Assembly (NCBI GenBank): GCA_009731375.1
Contig: BJOX01000342.1
Span: 207,025 to 256,819 of the forward strand
Reading direction: 5' to 3'
Origin: Paulinella micropora
Taxonomy: Eukaryota; Cercozoa; Imbricatea; Euglyphida
Length of the DNA stretch: 49,795 nt
Part shown: piece after piece, positions 29,966 to 40,200 of the stretch
Layout: each line of letters opens with the position of its first letter
Position numbering within the stretch: position 1 is the first letter of the stretch
Made by a program: the position numbers and the translations under genes
The notes under the pieces: generated by a model
What the model saw: the letters and a program-made list of their open reading frames with translations, nothing else
Database searches by the model: none
Told to the model about the DNA's origin: nothing

Positions 29966-29968
29966 TCA

Positions 29969-30941
29969 TCAAAATTTCAACTCCTTTAACAAGCACACTA
30001 CGTTGAAGAATGGCGAATGTGCCCTGGCTTCTCTACCCTGCTCTTGTAAAATCTCAAAACGAGAAGTCTCAACGTATTTTTTGAAACAGTCAGATGACCA
30101 GCGTCCCGCTCTCATAATGGTTAAATCGGACGCAGCCGCTAGCTTAAGAAACTTAGCGCCCCCTCGCCTCAGCCAAATGCGATACCCGCATATACCAACA
30201 ACGCACGAGCATGAGTCATAAACGTCTCACGCGATATAGCAGTGCCGTTGCTCCATCTGAACATAGCTTGTGCACTGCCCCTGTTGAGTCCGACTGAAAT
30301 ACAAGACGAATCTAACATCTTATACCAAAACACTGGCGAAACAAGCATCTGTTGAAGGTCCGCAAGCCAAACATCAACTCCACCTCTGAATGGGTCTGTT
30401 TTCGAGCCATCCAGGACAACTCGCAAACAAATAATTCTATGGTCCTCCATCAACGTGCAATGAGCTTGCCTCAAGATGCGCGCATAACGTTTAGGTCCAG
30501 AAACAACTAATTCGCCAACACAGAAAAGGCCGACGACCCCCCACACCATAACTGAGCAGATAACAATAATGTCATGTCGTTCTCTCAGACTAACACGACC
30601 CGAAACAAACAACGGGTTAGCAAGTCTAAAGTCAGCGTCAAAAGCACATCCTTCTCTTTCTTTTTGCTGCGTTTGATGCCCCGCCAGCACCTCTCCACGT
30701 AATAGTCCTGTAGCGGATCATCCAATCCTTGCGAAAGGCAAAAGTCACGTATACCATATAGATATACCTTTAGGGTCCCTACCAAAACTTGTCCGATGAT
30801 GTAAGCCATGAATAGAACGATAAGCACAGAGTCTGGCTCCCACCAACGAATGTGCCACCTGTTAGTTTCACAAGCCTCTGCAAAGCTACGTAGCCGGTTA
30901 ACTCCCGATGCGTAGCTCTTGCTTGTTGAATAGGCTAGGCC
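29969..30941 (-). pseudogene. Tyrosine recombinase, frameshifted
   Basis: Open from about 30941: STSKSYASGVNRLRSF, a helical core-binding domain with TLKVYLYGIRDFCLSQGL and CWRGIKRSKKKEK. A shift near 30660 leads to the catalytic domain: LRVVLDGSKTDPFRGGV (Lys-containing beta hairpin), FRWSNGTAISRETFMTHARA. A second shift near 30180 leads to LRRGGAKFLKLAAASDLTIM, RAGRWSSD and a final CFKKYVE with the likely nucleophile Tyr. The His expected before LRRGG is lost at the shift. Family members integrate or excise circular DNA at short sites and occur in Polinton-like viruses, Cryptons and related elements. It ends at the same 3' hairpin as the fibre and membrane genes, hence is placed in the viral block. 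Confidence 0.7.
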
Positions 30942-31045
30942 TCAGTCCAAGTAGCCAACAGCCAACTAGCGGACGTGCAAGCGGGGTGGCCTTTGAACCA
31001 AGTTTGAAAGATCCCTCTCTCGTAAGAAGGAGGCCCGCCTTAAAA

Positions 31046-32344
31046 ATGATTCATGAGAATAATGTAAGTGCTCTACATAGCAAAGGAAAGAAAGTCCCCA
31101 ATTACATGTGGAGGTGGGGAGAGAGAGCAGGGAAACAGCAAGCAAGAGGGAGAGGAGAGGTAAGGTTGAGAGAGGAGGAAGAGGAAGCTGAGTTAGACTC
31201 AGAGGCAGAATCAGACAAAGAAAACCTCACATCTTATTTTACTGAGACAGAAAGGCAGCCTACTTTAGGGGGAGATAGTGGTAAGAGTGAGCAAAAGGGA
31301 GGAGAAGAGCAGGAGGAGAGGGGTAGAGTGAGTAGTCAGCTTTCACCTACTTATTCCACACCAGCAACGACAACAATCAAGACGAAGAGCAAGGAGCAAG
31401 TAGAGGAAAAAGAGAAGGAAGAAAGAATGATAGTAGCATATGAGGAGAGTTTGGAGCATGAGATGAAAAGGCAGAGAGAGGAAGTTTTTTCGTTTGTGTT
31501 TGACAAGCTAGTAGGTAAAGCCAAGAGGAGTGTGGCGGATTTGGTGAGAGACACCTCACCAGACTTTGGTCAGAACTTGCACATTGTGTGGGCAAGACTA
31601 ACCAAAAGGTTTGGTAAGGTGAGTGAGGAGGATGTACAAGACAAAATAAATGCGATGAATACATGGTCGTTTGATGAGGGTGTGATTATGCTCCGCAGTT
31701 TGATGCGTTTGTTGCGTTAGATGAAGAGCTAAAGGCGGTAGGCCATAAAACACCCAAAAGAACAATGGAAACAATAATCACCAATGCCTTACAAAACCCT
31801 GAGTATGCGTCAGAGGGGGTGAGAAAGGATTGGGGAGGGTGGATGAGCACGCTGAAGACGAATAAGAAGCAGCATGCATGATCTTTTGAGGAATGGTGGG
31901 AGGAGTTGGAAGAAAAAGCGTTGGAAATAGACAGAAACAAAGAAAGAGAGAAGAAGATGAAGAAAGAAAAAGCACACGCAGGAAAAGATGCCAACAATGG
32001 AGAGGAAGGGCAGAGAGGCGTTTGTTTTTGGTTTCAAAGAGAGAGTGGGTGCAAGTGGGGGGATGAGTGTCGTTTTGCTCATACAGAGGGGTCAGTCACT
32101 ATGCGTAGTGTGCCTGGGGTGTGCTACATGTTTGAACAGTCAGGCAGCTGTGATAGATCCAACTGTAGGTATAAACACACCACCACTAACAAGAAAGGGG
32201 GAGGGAAAGGAACAGGAACGAGAAAGAAGACGTTGAAGAATGGAGGGGCATGTGTTCTCCGCATGTGAGAAGGAGTGCAGGATGTGTGGGGGTGAGCACA
32301 GACTACATGAATGTGGAGAGATGAAGAAGGCGAGAGAAGAGCCA
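31046..32344 (+). pseudogene. Retrotransposon Gag remnant with CCCH fingers
   Basis: First frame from about 31046: Glu/Arg-rich region, then a helical part (EEVFSFVFDKLVGKAKRSV, NLHIVWARLTKRFGKV). Shift near 31690 to FDAFVALDEELKAVGHKTP. A TGA at 31879-31881, then EEWWEELEEKALEIDRNKE and two zinc fingers: CFWFQRESGCKWGDECRFAH (C-x8-C-x5-C-x3-H) and CYMFEQSGSCDRSNCRYKH (C-x8-C-x4-C-x3-H). In another frame beyond lies CRMCGGEHRLHEC, a CCHC-like knuckle. Charge pattern and order fit a Gag, which packages element RNA. Its relative is the gag at 34532, which also uses a CCCH finger. No matching pol follows before the gypsy LTR. I cannot place it in a superfamily. Confidence 0.55.
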
Positions 32345-32586
32345 GGTTAGAAGGAAGAACCGAGAGAGAAGGAAAAGAGAGCAAAAGGGGAACATGGAAA
32401 CTTAGGAAGGGGGAGTGAGTCAGACACTTCTGACACAGATGAAGAAGGGCTCGAATTCACGGGGCCAAACGCCATAATAAAGGCGGAGAGATGGTTACGA
32501 GAGAGAGCAGGCATGGTCAAAAGGCCCACATGGGTAAAGTGAAGATAGTGCAAGAGAGATGAATCTGTCGTTAATGTAAGGGGCGA

Positions 32587-32868
32587 GTGTCAGGTGAGCA
32601 ACAATGTTTTGTGTGCACACATGACATGGAGAGTGAGAATGTGTTGTTGCGAGAGGCAGCTCATGGTCTTTTGAGAGGGCGATTTTGCGGGCTGCACACA
32701 GATCAGGAAAGAGAGAGTGAGAAGGAAGCCCCAGTGATAGGGGAGCAAAACAAAGTTAGCACATTCCAACCGATAGTTGAGAAGAAGAAGAAAGAGGTGA
32801 AGCGCTCAAAGCGCCGGAGTGGAAAAAAGAATGGAAAGGCTGTAACGAAGAAGGTGGGCCCAGTATAA
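32587..32868 (+). CDS. Hypothetical basic ORF, doubtful
   Basis: 93 codons: an N-terminal part with Cys and His (CFVCTHDMESENVLL, FCGLHTDQE) and a Lys-rich tail KKKKEVKRSKRRSGKKNGK. It may be residual pol or Gag sequence of the remnant upstream, since it continues the same strand. A further frame at 32884-33084 is GC-rich and Ser/Asp-rich. Neither shows a known domain, and both could be chance. Confidence 0.25.
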   Translation: MSGEQQCFVCTHDMESENVLLREAAHGLLRGRFCGLHTDQERESEKEAPVIGEQNKVSTFQPIVEKKKKEVKRSKRRSGKKNGKAVTKKVGPV

Positions 32869-33084
32869 GGGCCAAGGCATGTTATGCAGTCCAGGGAACC
32901 CGTAGGTTCGGCCGACAACGACCAACGCAACCCCCTGAGGGCGGAGAGCGACATCGACAGCGACAGCGATTCATGCTCGGGCTCGGAGCGAAGATCGGTG
33001 GGGCGCGCAGCGCACATGTGGTTCTACAACCCGGGCGGCGGACTCAAACGGTGGCACGTGTGTGATGGGAAACCAGGGAGTTAA

Positions 33085-33507
33085 AGCTACAAGGAGGCAA
33101 GGGAGCGGGGGAGCGCGCGGTGGGCGGCGCTGCAACGGTGACTTTAACGCTCTATAAGCAGTCAAATTTTGAGCGTGACTTCAAGTTACTACGGTCCTTA
33201 GAGGTTAGTGCATAAAGTTGTTAGTACGGCTCCGATAATTTCTGAATAGTGCTACATATATTTTACCATCATATATGCAAGGTCAGTAGCATAAGGTAGA
33301 CGGTGCCGTCACGTTATTCAGAGTCCTAAATAGGGGGAGCAATGGACAATTTTATGAATAATAGTATTTAGTCATACCTGCCCCAAATGACAATTACATA
33401 TTTTACCTATACCACTTTAAGTGTAACGGTGAGTTCAAAGCTTGTGCAGTTTGGGGGTTGTGGCGCTTGGTGACGTGTCAGTATTATTCAAAATCTCTTA
33501 GTAAAAG
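33085..33507. other. No supported gene; gypsy 5' flank
   Basis: AT-rich sequence up to the 5' LTR. No ORF or repeat recognised. Confidence 0.5.
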
Positions 33508-33745
33508 TGTAGGCATCACCCCCCGGATAGCCGGTAAAAAGTACCTTTTCCTGTGTGACAGGTGCACCAGCTTGTTTTTCAGTATTATTTGTCCGGATTG
33601 GACCTGATGCCATTTTATTCCTGGTCTGTTGCCGTTTTCCTTTTTGGCTTCACTGAGCTAATATAACGAGACATCATTCTCATTCTTGAGGACTGTGTTT
33701 GGTTGTATTACCGACTTTTTACGAGCTATCGTTGGGGGCATTACA
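33508..33745 (+). repeat. 5' LTR
   Basis: 238 bp, TGTAGGCATCACC to GGGGGCATTACA. Compared with the 3' LTR: AAAAAGTACC for AAAAAATACC, TGTGTGACAGG for TGGTGACAGG, and AATATAACG for AATACAACG. Confidence 0.93.
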
Positions 33746-34531
33746 TTTGGAGTCCACATCACTAGGGTGATTTCTTTCTGCTTTGCCACACAGGCAACAG
33801 AGTGAATTTTCACTGACCTGTCTCACACGGGGACGTCAGACGAAAACAAATACTCCAACACAGCTCCCTCATAACTCTTTCACAAAACAAATAATTTGAT
33901 TGGTCTCAAGCAGGTGTCTCGTACCCTCTAGCCCAATCAGTATCTGTGTGCTCACAAGGAGACATCAGATACAAACTCTCTGTCGTTCTTGCTGTTCTCA
34001 CACAGAGACCAAGAAGAAGGAGGTGGACAGAAGAGTGAAGGAACACACACAAAACACAAACAAGCATAGGGACAGGAGCACAACACTCTACCCTTCTAGT
34101 TTGTGCATTTATCTGCATTATCTCACACATACGTCAGAGTATTTTTGCAAATCTCTGATCGTTTTCTAAAGGTAGGTCTGAGAACCTATCCGACCGACTG
34201 TCGACTTCTCAAGGAGAGCTTTTCTAGCTTCTCTATTACTATCTGTGTGTAGGTCCAAGTGCCTCATACTAGATACAATATAGAAAAGAAGGAGGAGAAA
34301 GTAATCTGAGTAAGGAGAACAAGAAATCGGAGAAAGTCTCAAAGACTATTTTTCTCAAACAAAAACAAACATACAAACAGTGTTTCATAGAGGACAGGGA
34401 ATCTTATCCTACCCTCTCTATTAGTTTCTCTCTTCACTAGTCAATCGACTGAAGGAGGAACAGAACACAAACGAACAAAAACCAAACATAGGAGCTGACA
34501 CTGTCCTCCTGTTGATCACTACTACGACATC
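33746..34531 (+). other. Gypsy 5' leader
   Basis: Untranslated leader with repeated CTCACAC.GAGAC-like segments (33815, 33953, 34000). No ORF of note. Confidence 0.5.
33748..33765 (+). promoter_or_regulatory. Candidate primer-binding site
   Basis: TGGAGTCCACATCACTAG starts two bases after the 5' LTR, begins with the TGG that pairs with a tRNA CCA end, and is at the expected place. The matching tRNA is not identified. Confidence 0.55.
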
Positions 34532-37237
34532 ATGTCGACAGAGACCGCCGAAGTGAGTGAATTCTCGGAGGCAGATCAAAGAAGAGAAGAAGAAGAAGCA
34601 GGAGGAGGAGGAGGAAGAGGATTGAATGAAGGAGGAGGAGGAGGATTGAATGAAGGAGGAGGAGGAGATGAAGGAGTAGGAGGAGGAGTAGAAGAGGGCT
34701 GGGATGATGAAGGAAGATATGGAGGAGACGAAGATGAAGGAGGATTTGAACAAGAAGAGACGGGAGGAGGAGGAGCATATGGTAATCCCTTACCACCTGC
34801 CTACACGGGAGGAGGAGGACGAAAAATGATCGACTTGATTCATAGTGATGGAGAGGAGATCACAGTGGAGGAACAACAGTGGGTGCAAGACCACTATGAC
34901 CTCACTAAAGAAGAGTTTGATAACAAGATGGGGGTAGAGAAGGATACCTATGTGTGGATCCCTCAGGATCAAAGAAGAGAGAAAAGTCGTGCTAAAAAGG
35001 ATGTCTATATCCTATTATCAAACACAGCACAGCTCCTCGGCAAACTGGTCTCTGATCCAGAAGAGAGAAAGAAGATACAGCATATCAAGTTTGGGGACAC
35101 ACACACCCACCTTGAATTACTCGATGCTATCTTTGGGGTGTACACTCAAACCCTGATTTGGGAACGTACATACGGCCCACGATGTGAGGGTTACCTCCAG
35201 TACACAAACCCAAGAGCAACGGCCAGATTCCTCGCGACTGGTCAGGAGGCAGTCGATGTAACAAAAATGAAGACCAATCTGGGTTCGAAAAACTCGAGTG
35301 GCATATTTCATTTTTTTACAATGGAAATAAAGGCCTTGGAGGAGGGGAAGGCAGAGATGGAAAAAAGCATTAAGGCAGCAGGAGAAACTCATCCTGTGAT
35401 TGATGAGTTAGAGAAGACCGACAGAGTTCTGACCAAGATCAGACTGTTGATGGGTGCGTTACTGCACAAGGAGGCATGGAAGAGATGGATTCCTACCAAG
35501 GATCACTCTGTCCTTAAATCACTTAGTAACGCACCACCGGTCGCCAACAAAGCAGGTGTTGACCAATATGTGGAGAAATATAATTTTCTCAGATCTGCTT
35601 CTGAATTGGTGGCCTTTATCACTCATGCTCAAAAGCTGGTGATATCTGAGAAGAAGAAGGCGAAAGAGAATGAGGAGTTCGAGAAGACGATGAGACTGGA
35701 AAGAATGAAAGCAAAAGTGAGTGGTGCAAAGACACACCCTCCGACATATTTGACCCCACCAGCTCCTGCCCCACCAGCCCCTGCACCCTCGGGCTCAACT
35801 ACGGTGGTGGTCACAAACACGGAGAAGAAGGACAGACAGAACATCATAAATGCCTTCAAGGGGAAGAAAGGAGGAGTGGCAAGTCTCATGCTATATGCCA
35901 AGACGAGCTCAGACAAAGACTCTGATGCTTCGCTTTTGAGCAAGCTCAAAGAGATCAATGCCTGCATGAAGGCTTTTCCTTGCGACGAAACGCAGGAATA
36001 CGAGGCCCTTGTTACTGTTTTTGACCAATCTCTAGTCTCGGAGGGATTTGATCTGACACAGTACAAGTTTTTGAGAAAGAAGGAGGAGATTAAGAGAAAC
36101 AATGCAACAGGCCTAGACGCTCAGTGTGAACTGGCGGTGGCCACACTCATTTCATATTTTCAATCTCATGGATACCAGCATCTCTGCACTGGTACTCTCA
36201 TAGGATTTGAAATCTTTGAGACAGTGGCGATGAGTTTGAGGAGTGCTGTTGGCTTGGCGGCGACCCTTACGGAGGTAGTTTCCTCCTATGGGCTATTCTA
36301 TGGCCGCAAGTCGATCATCCTCTATTTCTTTTCGGCGTTACACACAGTTAACCCGAGTAAGCTTACTCAGCTCATACAACAATGCTCGACGTTTAGCTCA
36401 GTGAAGTCCAAGAACTTCCTCGAGACACACGTGTTCGAAAATACGGTTCAAAGCGTTGCTCCGTCAGCACTGTTTCAAGAAGTGATGAGTGCATGCTCAA
36501 ACATGGACTCGCTCACGGAGGCACATACGGCACAGGCAGGCGGTGTACCTGTTGGCGCACAAGCCACGTACACAAACAGAGTTGCCGGTTGGAAGAGACA
36601 GAGAGAGCCAGACCTGAAGACCGCATGTTGGAGGTGGTTCGCGGGCTTGCAGTGTAAGGCACAGATGGAGAACAGAGACTGCTCTTTCAATCATGATAGG
36701 CAGAACCCAACAGCAAGGGCAAATTTTCTGAGCAGGACGGAAGGCAAGGAACCGGGCCTTTTCAATATGCTTCAGATTGCCGCTGTGAACGAAGGTTGGT
36801 ATGCCAATATGTGTGATGATGAGGAGTTACGAGAGGCAATCATTACCTACATGAAGAGGATGAAGGAGAAGAAGGAGGAAAGGGAGAGACAAAAGAACTT
36901 AAAGGCCTCTCAAAGAGGACGAGAAGGAGGAGCAGGAGCAGGAGGACGAGGAGGAGGAGGAGGAGGAGGAGGAGGAGGAGGAGGACGAGGAACATGGAGA
37001 GGAGCCTCGAGGTGGCAGGGAACCCCTCAGAGAGGAAGAGGAGGAGGTCGGGGATATACCCCTTATGGAGGGAGAGCTGTTCGAGCTCCAGCCCCCCCAC
37101 CCAGAGGAGGAGGAGGCTCGTGGGCAAGCTCAAACCCGAATTTCGGTCGAGCTCAGGCCTACAACACTGCCTCGGAGACCGATACGTCATCCTACCCGGA
37201 CACTACTCAAGGTAATCGTTTCGAGGTGGTGGAATGA
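34532..37237 (+). CDS. gag: Gag polyprotein (Ty3/gypsy)
   Basis: 901 codons from ATG 34532. N-terminal 100 residues are Gly/Glu repeats (EAGGGGGRG, NEGGGGG, EEGWDDEG). A large helical middle (about residues 110-690) contains a Pro/Ala linker (about 406-425) and is the expected capsid portion. At about 698-722 lies a CCCH finger, C-WRWFAGLQ-C-KAQMENRD-C-SFN-H (C-x8-C-x8-C-x3-H), in place of the usual CCHC knuckle. The C-terminus is an Arg/Gly-rich tract (RGGGGGG, RGTWRG, PQRGRGGGRG) of RGG-box type that would bind RNA. It ends NRFEVVE then TGA. The next frame is pol in the same phase with no ATG for about 60 codons, so Gag-Pol is probably made by readthrough. Unusually long for a gypsy Gag. 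Confidence 0.85.
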   Translation: MSTETAEVSEFSEADQRREEEEAGGGGGRGLNEGGGGGLNEGGGGDEGVGGGVEEGWDDEGRYGGDEDEGGFEQEETGGGGAYGNPLPPAYTGGGGRKMIDLIHSDGEEITVEEQQWVQDHYDLTKEEFDNKMGVEKDTYVWIPQDQRREKSRAKKDVYILLSNTAQLLGKLVSDPEERKKIQHIKFGDTHTHLELLDAIFGVYTQTLIWERTYGPRCEGYLQYTNPRATARFLATGQEAVDVTKMKTNLGSKNSSGIFHFFTMEIKALEEGKAEMEKSIKAAGETHPVIDELEKTDRVLTKIRLLMGALLHKEAWKRWIPTKDHSVLKSLSNAPPVANKAGVDQYVEKYNFLRSASELVAFITHAQKLVISEKKKAKENEEFEKTMRLERMKAKVSGAKTHPPTYLTPPAPAPPAPAPSGSTTVVVTNTEKKDRQNIINAFKGKKGGVASLMLYAKTSSDKDSDASLLSKLKEINACMKAFPCDETQEYEALVTVFDQSLVSEGFDLTQYKFLRKKEEIKRNNATGLDAQCELAVATLISYFQSHGYQHLCTGTLIGFEIFETVAMSLRSAVGLAATLTEVVSSYGLFYGRKSIILYFFSALHTVNPSKLTQLIQQCSTFSSVKSKNFLETHVFENTVQSVAPSALFQEVMSACSNMDSLTEAHTAQAGGVPVGAQATYTNRVAGWKRQREPDLKTACWRWFAGLQCKAQMENRDCSFNHDRQNPTARANFLSRTEGKEPGLFNMLQIAAVNEGWYANMCDDEELREAIITYMKRMKEKKEERERQKNLKASQRGREGGAGAGGRGGGGGGGGGGGGRGTWRGASRWQGTPQRGRGGGRGYTPYGGRAVRAPAPPPRGGGGSWASSNPNFGRAQAYNTASETDTSSYPDTTQGNRFEVVE

Positions 37238-40200
37238 CTGGAGGGGGAAGAAGAGAGGAAGGAGAAGACTGTGAAGTTTAACCCTAAAGTCACAGTGCTT
37301 TCTAATGCTGTTGTGCAGACTGGGCCAACGCTTCCTCTATGTGAAAACAAAGATGTGGGTACACAGAGACTGCAGCCCCAAGGTAGTCTCATACCCGTTC
37401 ATACAGCACGGTTACCAATGATAACTGATGCAAATAGGAAGGCGAGACTTGCGATGGAGGCGAGGAGGCCAATGGCAGACGTATCGCCTCGGCCAAGCAA
37501 ACAACCACGAACAGACTCAATGTCTACGGTCGCGGCGGGTGGCGAGCAAAAAGACAATGTGTGTACTCAAGTACCACAAGACAATGTCGCTCAAATAGTA
37601 AACGCACCAGTACCGCAGAATAATAAAAATGTTAATGAGGTGAAGCAGGAGGAGAAGAAGGAGGAGTTGAAAAACTTAGAGACAAGACTCCAAAATTTGG
37701 AACGTAAAGTTCTTGTTCTCGCAGCCAATATACACAGGCCCGATGCTCTGTGTTATACGGAACTTTATTGTGAAACATTGAAGACAATATTAAAAGTTGG
37801 TAATGATACGATGGCGAATATTAATATTGTCGGCCGGAAGTTTTTTAATCGATACCGGGACTGGGTGGACGGAAATATGAAAAAGTCAACGGGCACTCTC
37901 AAAGGAGTGAGCAGCCGGACGGATATCACGGGAATCATCACACTGACCTTTAAATTGAAATCCGCACGAGTATACCGTATGGACCTCTATGTCGTCCCCG
38001 GTTACCACGGGTCAATATTACTATCGTATGACCAATTGGCTACGATGGGGGCTGTGATTGATTGCGCCGCACGGCGAGTGATATATGGAGTAAAAAGAGG
38101 AGAAGAGAACGATATTGATCCCTTCAACGCTACTGACTCTTATGAGGCTTATGAGCTGAGTCTAGCGACGGATCACAAAAAGATGGCCATCGCACATGAG
38201 GCACTTGAGGTGTACGTTCACCCCCATGTCGTAAGACCGGATGAACTGTCCTGGACCGACAATTGGGAATCCCAAGTGTGCACTGTCACAGTTCCGACAT
38301 GCCATTGGGACAAAAAGTCTATTGATGACTTAATCGAGAAGCGAAAGGAGGAGATTATATGTGTCGCACAAAGAAGCCCGTCGTTGGCGAGATTCGCGGA
38401 AGGAGTAGGAACAGATGTCCATATTACTAACGGATACTGTTTCCATGCGAAAGTAGGAGAAGAAAAAAGGGAGGCGTTTGTACCAAGGAGAACGGGGCGA
38501 ATCCCGGATACTCCACCAGAAACTATTAAAAGTTTTATTACTGATTTCTGGGGTGACGAGCCCACGTGGCCGCGTTCACTGTCTGAAGTGAAGAAATGCT
38601 TACGGACTTTATTCGAAAATAATAAGCCGTATACTATTATCCTGCCATATAATGAGAAGGCGATATGGGCGCAGGAAATAAGGGACCGGCTTATTGATCA
38701 TCCTATACCGGTACCCTCTCGCAAGCAACAGCTAGTGGTGGCTTGTCGTATGGGAACTCGTGAGCAGAGCAGTGCATACAAGCGGAAGCTCAGAGACCTC
38801 GACAAGTTGAAATTGATACCGCAAGCATTCACATGCTTTGATGGTTTTTACACCCGTAAAGCTCCTTTGCAATACGCGAGACTCATTGACATGCTGGTGG
38901 AGCTCGGTAAAGATGATGAGCCGGACACGGTCACGTATGAAAAGACGGGCCTAGATGATGTCTCGGAAGAGGACTTAGGCTTGGAGGAGGACAGAGAACC
39001 CCTCAAGCAACATAAGCAGATGTCTGATGAAGATTTTCAAGAGGCGGCGCGGAAAATATTGGAAGAAGGAGTAGGCACGGAGAAGGAGAAGGAGCTTTTA
39101 AAAGCCAAATTAGAGGCGAACAAGGAAATTTTTGACCCTCCACATGCAGGTGGTGTCAAGCCTGAAGATTTCACTGCGGTTATTTACAAAATACCGGGTG
39201 CGGAGCCGTCACCGGCACCACGAAGGGCGAATTTGAGTATACATGAGGCGAAGATAGCGGAGGAGCTAGCAAGACAGCTGCTCAATGAGGACTTTATTGA
39301 GAGATCAACATCTCCAATAGTCTCACAACCGAGAATAGTGCCGAAGCCAGGAGGAGAATGGCGCCTGACAGTTAACTATGCTCGTGTTAACAAGGTGCTG
39401 GAGGAAGAGAGAAATCCTCTCCCGACATTAGAAGAAGGAAGGAGAGTACTGCGGAATGCAAAATTCTATTCGGTCATTGACCTTAAGAATGGCTTCTGGC
39501 AGATACCACTGGAGGAAAAGTCCAGATGGCTGACGGCGTTTGTGGTGGGTATGGAAATATACCAATGGAAAGTGCTTCCGATGGGCCTCAAGCAAGCCCC
39601 AGGACTTTTCCAGAAGGCGATGCAGAAGATGTTGAGCAGTCAGTACGATGATTTGTCTGACGGTGGCTTTATGAGAAGGCGGGGACAGAAGGCGGGAGAA
39701 TATGCATTTTGCTATATCGATGACATTATCGTATACTCTAACACAATGGAGGAGCATATCGATCATTTGTCCGATATATTCAGGCGCATCGGAGCTTTTG
39801 GCCTGAAGTGCAATCTAAAGAAGTGTCAACTTGCCAAGACGAGTGTGACATACTTAGGGTACGAGATCTCCCATAATCGAGTCTCGATATCCAAAGAGAA
39901 GAGGGAGGAGATTATGAATCGACCGATACCGAAGAACCGCACTGAATTGCACTCATTCCTTGCGATGGCGCAATACTATAGCCAGTTTATACCCGATTGG
40001 GGTGCAACACGGGCTAAAGTGGAGAAAATGATAGATTTTGGAGACTTTGAGAAGTGGGACGAAGAGGCTTTGCAAGCGTTTCATGCGCTCAAAGATCTCA
40101 TTTACAAAGACCCGAAAGACGGAGGACTGGTGTTAACGATGCCCGACTTTACGAAACAATTCGTAGTCGATACAGACGCATCTAAGTTTGCGATTGGGGC

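Larger units (their letters stand above)
21490..30941. mobile_element. Decayed Polinton-like virus/virophage-like provirus
   Basis: Sequence turns visibly AT-rich at about 21500 and stays so to about 29970. Genes are packed without introns on both strands and are of viral type. They include a packaging ATPase, HNH nuclease, two-TM protein, S74-tipped fibre, rve integrase, structural protein and a tyrosine recombinase. No major capsid protein, protease, primase or polymerase is visible. The ATPase is cut short near 21522 beside host sequence. Shared 5' and 3' non-coding motifs tie the genes together. No terminal inverted repeat or target duplication was found, so the ends are inferred. The tyrosine recombinase (29969-30941) has a less AT-rich composition but carries the same 3' motif. 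The best reading is a partial, inactive integrated virus of the Polinton-like or virophage kind. Confidence 0.72.

Noticed and set aside
29969-32344. A DIRS-type retroelement combining Gag and tyrosine recombinase
   Set aside because: The two lie on opposite strands, no RT lies between them, and the recombinase shares the viral block's 3' hairpin.
34421-34796. Minus-strand Ser/Leu-rich ORFs opposite gag
   Set aside because: Shadow frames of the GGA/GAG-rich gag N-terminus; the same applies to 36843-37190.
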